Positions 32,927 through 44,529 of a DNA stretch of 64,000 bases are shown in pieces. Every line of letters begins with the position of its first letter. Position 1 is the stretch's first letter. The translations under genes and the position numbers were made by a program. This DNA comes from Inonotus obliquus. Taxonomy: Eukaryota; Basidiomycota; Agaricomycetes; Hymenochaetales; Hymenochaetaceae. Where the stretch lies: assembly GCA_032164295.1 (NCBI GenBank), contig JAJHTX010000005.1:186001-250000 (forward strand), read 5' to 3'. The notes below the pieces were generated by a model. The model saw only the letters and a program-made list of their open reading frames with translations, had not been told where the DNA came from and did no database searches.

Positions 32927-34143
32927 CTTGCCTCCTTTTCACTTCTTATTTAGCACTATGACTCTATTGTTGTCATATCTTGCGGAGCCTGCCACTCTGT
33001 GCATGCGAGTCGATGGATTTGTCCTTCAGGAAACTATGTTACTGTTTGGGTGTTACCGTAGATGCCTGTGAGAAGACGTCAGGTGAAGATCTACTCTTTG
33101 GTACCAGAGCTAGATTGGTCAGCATGTGTTTCCCTTGGCATCAAATCAGCGGAGTCGGAAATTAACGAGAGACCCTGATCGTTCCTGAATGGCGAATGTC
33201 TCACTTTCAGTGGGTGTGACGCAAATACTTGGGCTCAACTGCTGGAAGGAATAAATATTGGTCTTTGCGCACTGGGCCTTCTGTGTGGACGCTGGTGCTG
33301 GACTCAGTCTGCGATAGTGACTGAAGGACATGGTGCTTCATTGCCATGCTGAGGGGGTTGAACAACGGATACCGCGTAGGTTAATGGGCTAATAGATGCT
33401 TGAGATGCTTGAGATGACTTAGAATCATGAATGTTGATATGCGCACCACAGTTTTCATCCACAATGGTGAAAAACTTGAATACCGAGAACCTGTGAGCTG
33501 CAGGGATGGGCCGGCCATTAGGTATCAGGACGAAGGCCCGCTTGAAGCAGTAAACCGAGGCCTGGTGTGATTCCGAGCAACCGCATCGGGTCTCTCCCTG
33601 TTTGAGAATGTCACCCTACCCCTCGCCTTCTCGTCTTGGTCGGCGACTGGGTCCATTTACCTCAGGATCCGTGCGTGGAATGGGGAGCATCTCTACTCGT
33701 CCACCTTCAAGTCATCGAATGAAGCCGCGAAAAGTCATTGAGAGGCGACACTCCCCTCGAAGGATTGGCGCTACACAAATATCAATCACAGAAATCGAGG
33801 AGGGCTATCCTAAATTGCGGACTGAGACAACGGCCAAGTCCAAATATTTAAAAGCCATGCCCAACTGGTCCAAATGTCCTAAATCTGTTCACAATGGCTT
33901 CCCGCGCACCGCACGAGCTTCGCGATTTATATTCCGTCGATGCTGATAGGGGGATACTCGATTAGGGAAGAAACCCGTTTCGGTCATCACGCATGTGACG
34001 TACCCCGAGGGCCACAGCGTAGCTACCTAACCGAATTCGGATGAACAGAACAGAGAACAATTGGCCTTCTCACAGACCTTAGCACTGAATCTTGACCAGG
34101 CCACGCTTCCTGGTCTCCTTCTCGACACCGGTCTCTGGAAAGG
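32927..34143. other. A2 upstream region
   Basis: Bases from about 33480 match the A1 and A3 upstream regions, including a nearly invariant block at about 33900-34030 (GCTTCGCGATTTATATTCCG ...). A degraded copy of the minus-strand relic described at 22175 lies at about 33600-33740. No intact gene is seen. Confidence 0.5.
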
Positions 34144-34151
34144 TATTTAAA
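34144..34151 (+). promoter_or_regulatory. TATA-like box of A2
   Basis: TATTTAAA, 97 bp before ATG 34241, within the shared GGTATTTAAACACCCC. Confidence 0.65.
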
Positions 34152-34240
34152 CACCCCTACCTGACCCTCTGTCTCCCCATCCGTTTCCTCTCTCCACCAT
34201 CTCTACCACCGCCTCTTGATTCCAACCCTTAGCTTTATCG

Positions 34241-35298
34241 ATGTATTCGTACTTTCATCAATACTCTGTGTCTCCTATCGGAGCCTTTTCCTCTCAGAAG
34301 CAGTATCACTATTATATGCATCCTGATAGAACAGCCATTCTCCCTCGGACGCAGTATCCTACTGCAGTCGACGATGCTGCAGCAGCAAACCGTCCCCACG
34401 AATTAACCAGATGGCAGAAACTGGCAAGCATTCGCCTTCCATCACCGAACACTTCAACTGACAACATCCAATAATCAAGGACAACGCCTTTTTTGCACCC
34501 ATTTACGGTGCATCTGCCTTTGACCGTCCGCTCGCTGCCCTGGACCCCAAGGAATTCGATTGGTGGTGTAATATTCTGCTTCTGAGTGCAATATATTATT
34601 GTAAAGACATCGTAGGCATCTACCCTCCACGACAAAGTCATCCTTCTCTGACGCCGCTCCCCCTCAAGATTACTGATGTTGGGCATCGAGAACCGGACAT
34701 GGTCCATCCGGTAATGCCTACGCCAGATGCCGACACAGGCACTAGTTCCACACAGCTGATAAGTCTTGAAAGATGTCTGAGCTCAGCTAGTGCTGGAAAC
34801 CCAATCAAATATCAAGAGAATGCAGAGCATGCGATGTCATATTCTGGTGTCGCAGCGCTAAACCAATTCCAAACCATGAATACCCAGACGTCGTCCTCGT
34901 CATCGCCAACGTCAACTTCCTCCTCGCCCCCACCGACGCCGCCTGACGACAAGGCAGAGCCGCAGAGGAGGCGACCTGGGCGAAAAAATGCCCCGAGTTC
35001 AACAGTTGCGTGCACCTTTCCAGGGTGCAAATTAGCATATTCAAGGGTGCCGGATAGAGACAGGCACATGAGGACTTGTCACGATCCTGATTTCGAGCCC
35101 TGGTACTGCCCAGGCCTGGAGACTGGCTGCTGCCCAATATACGAAGGGTTCAAGCGCCGCGACCAAATACTGGCGCATGTCAGGAAGGAACCAGGTAGCG
35201 CATGCTACCAAGCAGCGATGGCTCTGAGATGGCACCCATATAAGAGGGGAAGCGTATATCGACTGAAGGGTTATCGGCCGCCTTGGATGCGGACGTGA
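34241..35298 (+). CDS. Type-A zinc-finger protein A2
   Basis: Exon 1 is 34241-34423 and exon 2 is 34480-35298, giving about 333 residues. The intron is 56 nt as in A1 and A3 but begins GCAAGC instead of GTAAGC, a GC-AG intron. The N-terminus starts MYSYFHQYSVSPIG. Exon 2 carries about 60 extra in-frame bases near 34545-34605 compared with A3. A Ser-rich stretch precedes residues 238-333, which contain a C2H2 finger (CTFPGC...RHMRTCH) and then WYCPGLETGCC, GFKRRDQILAH, SACYQAA, RWHP. The likely role is a nuclear DNA-binding protein. No stops or shifts were seen. If the GC donor is not used, the frame would be lost. Confidence 0.78.
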
Positions 35299-36800
35299 CC
35301 AAGCTTCCCCCAAAGAGACGTCTTCCCCCTTCCCACTTCGCTTTGCTTCTATTTGCCTCCAACATCTTCTATGTTCTCGAATACCCATCTCCAGCGCCGC
35401 CAACCACCCACATTTCCTTCCCTGTTTTCGCTCTTAATGATGTGGATCGTTCCCGATCTCTCCTGTACTTAGCGTAAACCCGCGACTTTTGGTGAATGCC
35501 AACTCTTATCATAAAGACGTTCTCAGATGAGGAGAGATGTACCATCAAAGAAGATGCAACGGTCTGAATCTGAGTCTTGAAGCGTTTAACGAGGGTAAGC
35601 AGAGATTCGACGTACCTCACGAGTGCGACAAGTGCGAGCAATGCAGCCTCATCCAGCCTTTCTTTCTAGATGCAGTTTGCCAGGAGGGATCTCAAATCAT
35701 CGATGAAAAAAATTGTGTTTCTCGTCTCGACAATGTAACTTAGCATCCACACGTGTCACCAAAGGTACGTTATGTAATACTAACCTTATATAGAATTATA
35801 CATGACATAATCAAGCCACTTCGGAACGCCAACGCACAGATGATTGATGATCTAGGCTCCAGAGAACGCCGTGTCTGGAGGGTGATTGAAGATAATAGAT
35901 ATGGTGCAGGACATTTTATCAAGAAGCTTGAATGAAGACATCAATGGGTAATTTTGAGATGCTTGCCTTTACTACCAACTCGTTTTCTCTGTGCAAAGGT
36001 GTCCAATGCAGTGCCAGACGGTTTGGCAAGGAGAGTCTTAATGTCTAACTTCCTTTACAAATTCTCATCTGGCGACGCGTCGAGGTATCGAGATCCCCAG
36101 GAGATTAGGAGCCAAAAACAACTTGTCCAGTCTGTGACACGAAGAACAGACCTCAGGTGTTAACTTAATTGAAAGCTAAAGATAACCTGGAGTGCCGGAA
36201 AGGAAGGGGCGACGACGGGAGCAGGCTGGTCGAAAATGGACTACGTCCTGCCTGTTGTGAAGAACTCCCCTCCCCCACTCGGAGGGTGGGATCTGACTGA
36301 GAGAGTAGTAACCTAAAATCGTCTCCTCCAGAGCAGAGCCAAGCGTGGCCTGTATAATTTCGAATCACTGTGAAAGGATGCGTGCGATCGATGCAACCAG
36401 ACAGGAGAAAGGGGACAGCATTCAGGGTCACTGTCCCTTCGCAAGCGTTTTTGGCAACCATTGGCAGGCCACAACGGCGATCGGATTTTACTTCCGTTCT
36501 CAAACCCATCGTCTCGCGAATCGAACTCTATTGTCGCTCTTCCGAGTCCTCTTCTGCTGTAATCTAAAGCGCAGAAGTTGGTCGAGGGAGCAATATAAGA
36601 CATGCGAGGGGAGAGGGAAGTTGGGTGGAGGGAATAAGGAGAAAATTCATTCATTCTTAGTTCTTAGACAAGATGGGAACCTATGGGCCACGAAAGTCTA
36701 AACCAAATTAGGCCTGAAAAGAAAGAAAGAGGACAATGACGGGAGGGAACAATGACCTTCCGCTCTCTTTATGGGCGCGCTTTGGCGACAGAAAGGGACC
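35299..36800. other. Flanks between A2 and B2
   Basis: The WD40 relic seen in the other two blocks is absent here. Bases from about 36350 match the B1/B3 upstream region. Short frames such as 35753-35935 have no support. Confidence 0.45.
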
Positions 36801-36932
36801 AGTCCGCGAAGGTATATGAAGCGCGAGATTCTCCGCCAGGACGCCCCAACAACTTGCCCTCCTATCATCACCATCCCTCCCTCTACGCACCATCCGGGCT
36901 CTCATCTCCCCTATTGCGAACGAGTGTCCGAC

Positions 36933-38255
36933 ATGTACACATCATTTCCTCCATACAGCCCACCGGAGGCGAACTATTCGACTGGTGCTGAACACCACAA
37001 CGACTACGCGGATAATGTGTTCGCGGATCCCACCCTCAACGGAGGCCAGCTGGTAAGTTCCTTCAAAACATCCGTCAGTGGACCGAGTCAACTCACGGTT
37101 TCTCCCTTCCAACAAGCATCAGCCCTACGACGACCAGGTCAATAGTATGCCTCTCGCAGGTTGGACCGGGGAATCATCTGTAAGCAAATCTTCTATTAGA
37201 AAGCCAACAGTCGCTGATGACTAGTTTAGCTTCATCCCTATTCCTCCTCTACTGCTCAGTTGTGTTCGGCGTACCTCTCGGGTACCGGACCCTCGGGCAT
37301 AGAAAATCCCCAATTCTTTCAAACCAACCCTGGCCACGGCAGCGTATCCTGGCAGGAGTACAAGCCGGGCTCGCATCCAGATCCGTCATCGAACACTATC
37401 ACGGATCCGGCGTTCTATGCCGATCGCGTGCAACAACACTTGGGTCGCAATGATGTCTGTACATGGAATAGGGAGCCACACCGGTTCTTGGTGTCAGGTC
37501 CGTATACCTCCACCCGTATGGTCCTACCTAAACCACAGACACGCGACATCATGCCCTTCGGGCATGTCAATTCAGTTGGCTCTGCACACCCGCAGCGGCA
37601 ACCCTTCCAACCAACCCATGCGACCCATAGCACGGGGAACTTTGCGCACATGGATGCGCAATTCGCATCCTGGTGCGAAGGTATGGGTGCGTCTTATCTC
37701 AACACGGGTCAAACAAATACGATGCAACAGATTAGCCTTGAACAACAATTGGCAATCGCAGATGTTGCAAAACCAAAAACTTTTCAAGGTCTCTTCGAGG
37801 GGCAGGCGATGCCGCACACCGGCGCGCCTCAGCTCCTCGGGAACCCGTCGGAAACGGGGACGGGGATGGAGATGGAGGTAGAGATGGTGATGGAGGGAGT
37901 ACAGGCAGAGGCAGGAGGATCGAGAAACGTCAATCCTTCCAAGTCCGGTAGTCAATGGACGTGCCCGACATGTGGAAACATGTACGGGCGTAAGTCCTCT
38001 CTAGACCGTCACATCCAAACTCGACACGACAAGACCCGTTTGTGGTATTGTCCTGGAAAGAACATGCCGTGCCCGGTCGGTGTTCCCCTCTGCGCAATAG
38101 AGAATTTCACCCGGGCGGACAGCTGCCGCCGACACTTGCGCAACCGCGGGACAGAAAGTCCCTGTTATCGCAGGGCTGTGAGCATGGGTTGGGACCCACT
38201 AAGGGCAGAATCTATCGTGGTGTTGGAAAGAATGTGTCAGCCTCCACAAGAGTAG
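36933..38255 (+). CDS. Type-B zinc-finger protein B2
   Basis: Exons are 36933-37052, 37117-37179 and 37230-38255, with 64- and 50-nt introns at the same positions as in B1, giving about 402 residues. The start is the first ATG after the degraded TATA (TATATGAA, 36813). The C-terminal 97 residues or so carry CPTCGNMYGRKSSLDRH...H, then LWYCPGKNMPCP, CAIENFTRADSCRRH and PCYRRAVSMGWDP. Before them lies a Met/Glu-rich repeat and a Gln/Asn-rich body. It is very similar to B3, with small indels such as the block that reads VFFLDPHS in B3 but is missing here. It looks intact; function is inferred only from the fingers. Confidence 0.82.
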
Positions 38256-38414
38256 GAATACGAATCTTACCTTCCCCGCCCCTCTTAAACGTCGTCCCGT
38301 CGAACCACACACCAAATCCCATATTTGTACTATCCCCGAGCAACAGATCACTTTGTAACGAGTATCCTCGAATATTTAGCTATCGATGCTATCCTGATCA
38401 TTGCATCGTGAACG

Positions 38415-38463
38415 AGGAAACCTAGTGGCAAGAGGTCAGCCGCCTGGATGGTGCCCATGAGTG
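38415..38463 (+). other. Conserved 3' block after B2
   Basis: GGAAACCTAGTGGCAAGAGG, then CAGCCGCCTGGATGGTG. The same block follows B1 (31168), B3 (48229) and C1 (62298). Confidence 0.5.
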
Positions 38464-38689
38464 AAAGAATGAGACGATTCAAAACGACTTACACAAGAAA
38501 AAGTACGCGGTTAAAGCTATTCGTTCGTTCAAGTGATTGAACTGGGCTGAAATGAAATCTGGGTTGCAATTTTCAGAGCGATGATGGGAAGTATCGAGAA
38601 CGACCTGCCAAAGATGGAAACTGGGTACTTCTAGTGTTATGTAATCACAAGGTCATTTCACTACGATCCGCATCGTACCTACTACCAAG

Positions 38690-38860
38690 TACTACGTACA
38701 CGGACATTCTCTGTTCGTATGGAGGAATAAGCTATGTGTTTACGAATTTTTATTGTACGCCCCGTTCTCCGTATCCAGTTGGCCAGATAAATCCGTATAC
38801 GAATGTATACGGTATACGGTTATATGGGGTGATCAGCTGTGCTCGTGGCGCAGTACAGCA
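38690..38860. mobile_element. Degraded end of the 23008-type hAT element
   Basis: TTCGTATGGAGGAATAAG, TTTATTGTACG and GGTATACGGTTA match the inverted right end of the 2058-bp element, at lower identity. Terminal repeats are gone. Confidence 0.55.
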
Positions 38861-39009
38861 TCCCGGCTGCTCTGTCCACTCACTGGAATATCTGCGAGGC
38901 TGAATTTATGGGTACCAGTTCTCAAAGGGTGAGTAAGCAGCTTGTTAATTGGAGAAAATGCATAATTTCATGCTTCTACCTTTCCCTACTAGACCATGTG
39001 TAATCAGCA

Positions 39010-39749
39010 AGTCATCCGCTATCCGCCCGGATGCGGATGAGTTTTGGAGGGCAAATATCCGGGCGGATATATACGCGCGGAACCGGATATGACATTCACA
39101 CCGGGCAAAATTACGTATAGGAGACTCCAGAATTTTGGTCGGAATGCAATACCAGCCAATCAGAGCAGTTTTCTCGCATTCTGACCAAAATTCTCTACCC
39201 TGAAAAATGTATTTTTGCCCAGTGTGATTGGAAATCCGCCGTATCTGCGCTTATACGGCATCTACACTGGGGGGCTCAAGGATGACGAATCAATTGTGAA
39301 ATACGTGGAATTTGATTAGTCGAATGTCCCTCCAAAGAGCCAAAACCTTTCGTAAGACGGAGTTTGCGTTCCTTTCACTAGGTTTCCGTGCCAATCGAAA
39401 CCTAGAAAATGATTAGTCAGACGTTACTGCCAAGAATCAGGTCGCGCGACGGCGGGATTGCACATTTGGACCTTCACCAATCACCATGTTGACCATTCGT
39501 TGACGTTGTGTTATCCCGAAAGCACCGACGGCACTTCGTTATATGCACGTTGGAAGGTCCTGGGCAAATTTCTTGCTGTGTAAGTATACTATCAACCTTG
39601 GTCGCGGATATGCCGGATACGCCTTATAAGATACGCACGGAACCAGATCTGATAGCAGCCATGAATTATCCGGGCGGATATATACGCCCGGATGCGGATG
39701 CGACTGAAAATATCCGCGCGTATCTTATAAGATACGCTGCGGAGCCCTA
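39010..39749. mobile_element. hAT-like MITE (58587 family), left-truncated
   Basis: It ends GATACGCTGCGGAGCCCTA at 39749 and matches the inverted 58587-59238 copy; the left terminus is missing. It contains a 130-bp nested element. Confidence 0.7.
39097..39226. mobile_element. 130-bp palindromic MITE, 3-bp duplication
   Basis: Ends CACAC(C/T)GGGCAAAA are inverted and flanked by ATT on both sides. The empty site in the 58587 copy confirms the insertion. Inside, AGAATTTTGGTC and GACCAAAATTCT form a second inverted repeat, so nearly the whole element can fold back. The CAC end and 3-bp duplication resemble CACTA elements. Confidence 0.75.
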
Positions 39750-39751
39750 GT

Positions 39752-40760
39752 GAAAGCCGGGGACTCTGAGATTTAAGGGGTGAAGATCAATTCTCTAGTC
39801 CCAGTCCCGCAGGAACGGCATTCAATGTGCATCGTCCGCGTCCAACGCCCGTCTCGCGCACCAAAGTATTCTGGAGATAAGTACGAGAATACTGTATTTC
39901 ATGCTCCATAGTAGTAGTCTACGCAGGGGGTGAGGGTTTGAGACTGGGGAAGAGACGAAAAGGGACAACGTTAATACATTCACCAGTGTCGAATCGAGAA
40001 AGACTTGAGGACTTTGGCACAACAAATCCATTCCACTCACGATAATTGACTCATGCATCCGGGCTTCGGAGTTGTTGAAGTCTGGAGATTACGGGAAACG
40101 GAAAGGAACCAGCGTTCGATTCCCTCGCTCACCACATTTACTCAAATCGATTATATCTTAATCAGGTTATATCTCAGTCTTTGTTCCTTTTGTCTCCAAG
40201 GCAGATACTTAGCCGTTCTGGAAAACCTTGCCTGAGGTGTTTTCTTTCTTTCTTGTGCGTGCCCGACGAAAAATCCAAATCTGGTTACCCCCCATCCCCA
40301 AGATCAGCAACGCAAGCCACTGCAAGCCACTGCAACCCCAGGCACGCACGGAGACGCGCGCCTATCATCCCTTACTATCATAGGGGTAGCCGGATTTGGA
40401 CGTTTTCTCCTTTTGTCGAGGCCACAAAAGAAAGAAAGAAAGAAAGCACCCCTCGGCCTCGCACAAGGTTTTCTGGGCAGATGCGGAAGTACGCTGGTAA
40501 AATAACCAACGGCACCAATAGAGAAGTCGGGAAGTAACCATCCCTTGGCTAATTTCTCACTTTGGATCATCCTTCATCTTTTAGTGTAGTCATAGGTGGG
40601 ATGAAAATATTTGGGCTCTACTGCTGGTAAATAAAAATTGATCTTTGTGCCCCGAGCCTCCCGTGAGAGCATGTCAGTGCCAGACTGAGTCTGTAAGGTG
40701 AGGGTGTTTGAAGGAACCATGGTTCATTCAAGGCGTGAATATTTGAGCGACGGATACTGC
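39752..40760. repeat. Segmental duplicate, copy 2
   Basis: Matches 1832-2625 and then 4192-4415, with no insertion between. An AAAG microsatellite lies near 40425-40448. No intact gene is present. Confidence 0.8.
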
Positions 40761-41075
40761 GAAGGGAAGTGGAATCTACGGATGTGCGAGATAGTGCAGG
40801 AGATTCTCCGTCAAAGACGACGAGAACTCTATTGAAGAGGGTAGGTTTGCACAACCACAATGTCGGAGCCATCGTCAGTTAGTAATGTTCCCTGCTGCTC
40901 TGGATTCTAGGTTGGCTTACTTCCAGGTAGTGATACGTGTTACTGACGTCAAGAAAGCAGGGAAAGCAAGACTCCATGGGGTCCACATCTCGAGGCCTGA
41001 ATGTATGAATAGCATCTCGAAACTGATGAATGAACGCTGAAAACCGACGTGAGCTCCATGGAGACGGACGTCCCA

Positions 41076-41312
41076 TTATAGATCAGGACGAAGGCCCGCT
41101 CGAAGCACTAAACCGAGGCCTGGAGTGATTTCGAACGACCGCATCGGGTCTCCCCTCTCTGAGAATGTCACCCTGCGCCTCGCCTTCTCGTCCTGAAGGT
41201 AGCTGAGTAGAGGTGCACCGTCGATGCTCTCCATTCCACGTACGGAATCCGAAGGTAACTGGACCCAGTCGCCGATCAAGTCAAGCCACGAAAGGTCACT
41301 GAGAGGCGACAC
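41076..41312 (-). pseudogene. Conserved minus-strand coding relic upstream of A3
   Basis: The frame is nearly the same as at 22175-22507 (LIGDWVQLPSDSVRGMESID; SYLQDEKARRRVTFSERGD). The product is unknown. Confidence 0.4.
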
Positions 41313-41716
41313 TCTCCTCTAAGGATAGCTGGCACGCAAATTTTCAATCAACGAAATTGCGGAAGGATATTCTCTATTGCAGACTGAGACAAATAAAGGC
41401 CAAGCCCAAAGGTCTCGAGGCCACATTGATGACCCGCCCGACTGGTCCAAATGTCCTAAATCTATTCACAATAGCTTCCTGCGCACCGTACGAGCTTCGC
41501 GATTTATATTCCGTCGATGCTGATAGGGGGATACTCGATTAGGGAAGAAACCCGTTTTGGCCATCACGCATATGACGGACCTTGAGGGCCACAGCGTAGC
41601 TACTTAACCTAATTTGGATGAACAGAACAGAGAACAATTGGCCTTCTTACAGACCTTAGCACTGAATCCTGACCATGCCACGCTTCCTGGTTCCTCAACA
41701 CCGGTCTCTGGAAAGG

Positions 41717-41724
41717 TATTTAAA
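41717..41724 (+). promoter_or_regulatory. TATA-like box of A3
   Basis: TATTTAAA, 103 bp before ATG 41820. Confidence 0.65.
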
Positions 41725-41819
41725 CACCCCTACTTGACCCTCTGTCTCCGAGTCCCCATCCGTTTCCTCTCTCCACCATCTCTACCACCGCCTCCTGAGT
41801 CCAACCCTTGTCTTCATCG

Positions 41820-42892
41820 ATGTATTCGTACTTTCATCAATGCTCCGTGACTCCTAACGGAGCCTTTCCCTCGCAGAAGCAGTATCACTATCGTGTGCCT
41901 CCTTATAGACCGGACGTTCTCCCTCTGGCGCAGTGTCTCATTGCTACCAACAATGCTGCTGCGAACCGTGACTATGAATTATTCGGAAGGCAGCCTGAGA
42001 ACTGGCAGAGACCGGTAAGCATTCGCCTTCCATCACCGAGCGTTTCAACTGACAATATCCAATAATCAAGGACAATGCCTTTCTTGCACCCATTTACGGT
42101 GCATCCGTCGTCGACCGCGTACTCGCCGCAAGCACTTACCCTCCACGACAAAGTCATCCTTCTCTGACGATCACCCTCAAGATTTCTGATGTTAGGCACC
42201 GAGAACCAGTCATGGTTCATCCGGTAATGCCTACACCATATGCCTACACAGGCGCTGGTTCCACACAGCTGATAAGTCTTGAACAATGTTCGAGCTCAGC
42301 TAGTGCTGGAACCACAAACAATCATCAAGAGAATGCAGAGCGTGCGATGCCAGATTCTGGTGTCGCAGCGTTAAACCGATTCCAAACCATGAATACTGAG
42401 ACGTCGTCATCGTCATCGTCAACTTCCCCGCCGCCGCCTGACAACGGAGCAACGCAGCAGAGGAGGGGTCCTGGGCGAAAAATGGCCCCGAGTTCAAGAA
42501 TTGCGTGCACCTTTCCAGGGTGTGAATTAGCATATGCGACAGTGCAAAGTAGAGACAGGCACATCAGGACTTGTCACGATCCTAATTTCGAGCCCTGGTA
42601 CTGCCCAGGCCTGGAGACGGGCTGCTGCACAACAGATGGATGGTATCTACGCGCCGACCAGTTGCTGGCGCATGTCAAGAGGGAACCAGGTAGCGCGTGC
42701 TACCGAGCAGCGATGGATCTGGGCTGGCACCCATGTCAGAGGGGGAGCATAAACAATCTGAAATGTTATCAACCGCCGTATGCAGACGTAGACGTCTTCC
42801 TCCATCCCACCTTCACTTCGCCTCTATCTGCCTCCAATCCCTCCTCTGTTCCCGAATACCCATCTCCAGTGCCGTCAACCACCCAAATTTAG
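41820..42892 (+). CDS. Type-A zinc-finger protein A3
   Basis: Exons 41820-42014 and 42071-42892, with a 56-nt intron (GTAAGC...AAG), encode about 338 residues. The N-terminus MYSYFHQCSVTPNG, the Ser-rich middle and the finger domain (CTFPGCELAY...CH; WYCPGLETG; LAHVKREPGSACYRAA; WHP) match A2. Small deletions after YQPP moved the reading past the A2 stop. The tail therefore runs about 34 residues further (VDVFLHPTF...) until TAG at 42890-42892, which is the first three bases of a hAT inverted-repeat stub. It is probably expressed. The altered tail lies after the fingers. Confidence 0.8.
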
Positions 42893-42931
42893 GGATCGGT
42901 AGCGTACGTATACGGGTACGCGCGTAAAGTT
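42890..42931 (+). mobile_element. 42-bp stub of a hAT MITE left end
   Basis: TAGGGATCGGTAGCGTACG and the next bases match the left end of 25532-26203. The rest of the element is absent. It supplies the A3 stop codon. Confidence 0.8.
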
Positions 42932-43555
42932 ATTCATCTTCTCTCTATTTTTCGCATCGAATGTGATGGATCGTTCCCGATCTCTCCTGTACATAGCGTA
43001 GATCCACGTTTTCCACAATCTCTGGTGAATGAAAACGCTTCTATCATCAAACGTTCCGTTCTCAGATAAGGCGAGATGGACCGACATGATGCGTTTAACG
43101 AGAGTAAGTATTACATGTAAGTCGAGATTCGACGTACCTTGCACGAGTGCAAAAACTGCGAGCAAAATCTAGCCTGTTCCGGCCTTTCTTTCTAGACGTA
43201 GTTCATCGGGAGAAATTCATCGATGAAAACAATACTGGTTGATCAAACTGCGAAAGAAAAAACTCGTGGTACTTGGCTTTATCATGATGTAACCCCGCGT
43301 TCTGCCGCTCCTGCCGTATTTAGGTCTCCGCTTGAATTGAAAACGGAAAACTTGAAGGCGAGGAAGGAACATTAGCTCGTCGCATTCGCTACTTCTTCGA
43401 GGTTGCGGTCATCCTTTGGGGACCCAACGTTGTGAACACGGGTGGTGGTGGCAAATGCCTTTTTGCCATTGGGTGCGCCTCTAGTGCTCGCAGATTGAGG
43501 AGTGCGTTGTACTCAGTCCGTCTGAGTGAGCATCCGTTTCGAAGCGCCTTGGTTG
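42932..43555. other. A3 3' flank
   Basis: Parallels 26700-27140. No gene is seen. Confidence 0.5.
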
Positions 43556-44227
43556 TAGGGATCGGCAGCGTACCGTAATGTACGGATACGGCCCGTGCGT
43601 ATACAGATACGCTCTGTACTCGTATGGAGGCAGAGGACTTATTTTACGGATCTGTATTGTACGGACCGCATTACGTATCAAGAAATCCGAATTTAGGCGT
43701 AAACGGTCGTATACGGCAAATACGGTATACGGTCACGAGAGGATGATCAGGAGAGATGTTTACTTCATTTTGCAGTTTACGCTTGTTCGTCCGAGCTGAG
43801 GAGCATAGAAATGATGGATATATCTTCCATAACTCTTGGAACCGACATCGAAACGTGCAATGGCGTATGAATCATCCCGTATACCGACATCACCCGGCCC
43901 GCCGGGCCCGGGCAACTTGAATGTACGAGACTTTCTGGCAGACCTACCATTGAAATCGGTGAGGTTCCCATCCAGTCTCTCGGGCAAGCATACTAAGCGT
44001 CCCGGAGCGACACAAGACCATCCCCGATCAATGATTCTTGATGTACCTTTCCTCGTTTCTTAAGAATTCCTCTTGCTACCGTGCATACGACCGTATTCTG
44101 TATACGCCCGCTGCGTATCCGTACCCTGCTTGGATATGAAGAGTACGGTGACGTACAGTACGGCTCGTATGCCGTAGGAGGTCTTAACTTTACGCGCGTA
44201 CCCGTATACGTACGCTGCCGATCCCTA
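43556..44227 (-). mobile_element. 672-bp hAT MITE, second copy
   Basis: Inverse orientation to 25532-26203, same length, with a perfect 8-bp duplication CTTGGTTG (43548-43555, 44228-44235). The empty site is present at 27149-27156. Confidence 0.93.
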
Positions 44228-44529
44228 CTTGGTTGATGCTCCCAGTCTTTCTGGTATTCTTATATTATAGCATCGTAGGCTGCTCGTTTCGCCCTTCCGG
44301 TAGACGTAATCTCACTCATCGCTTGGAGGAAAGTATACGTCTGTGACAGGTCACGGTTGTTCTGCCGCAACTTTGAAGAATGCGGAGAAATGATGGGTGT
44401 ACAGATGGAGATAGTTAGATTTCAAATACTTCGTTTGTATGAGAAAGTGAGAAGAGAACCATCGCCTGTTATTTGAGATAATACTGACTACGGTAAGCTG
44501 GCTGAGCACTGAGCTACCTATCAACTCTA

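Noticed and set aside
40425..40448. AAAG microsatellite
   Set aside because: Ordinary short repeat with no apparent role.
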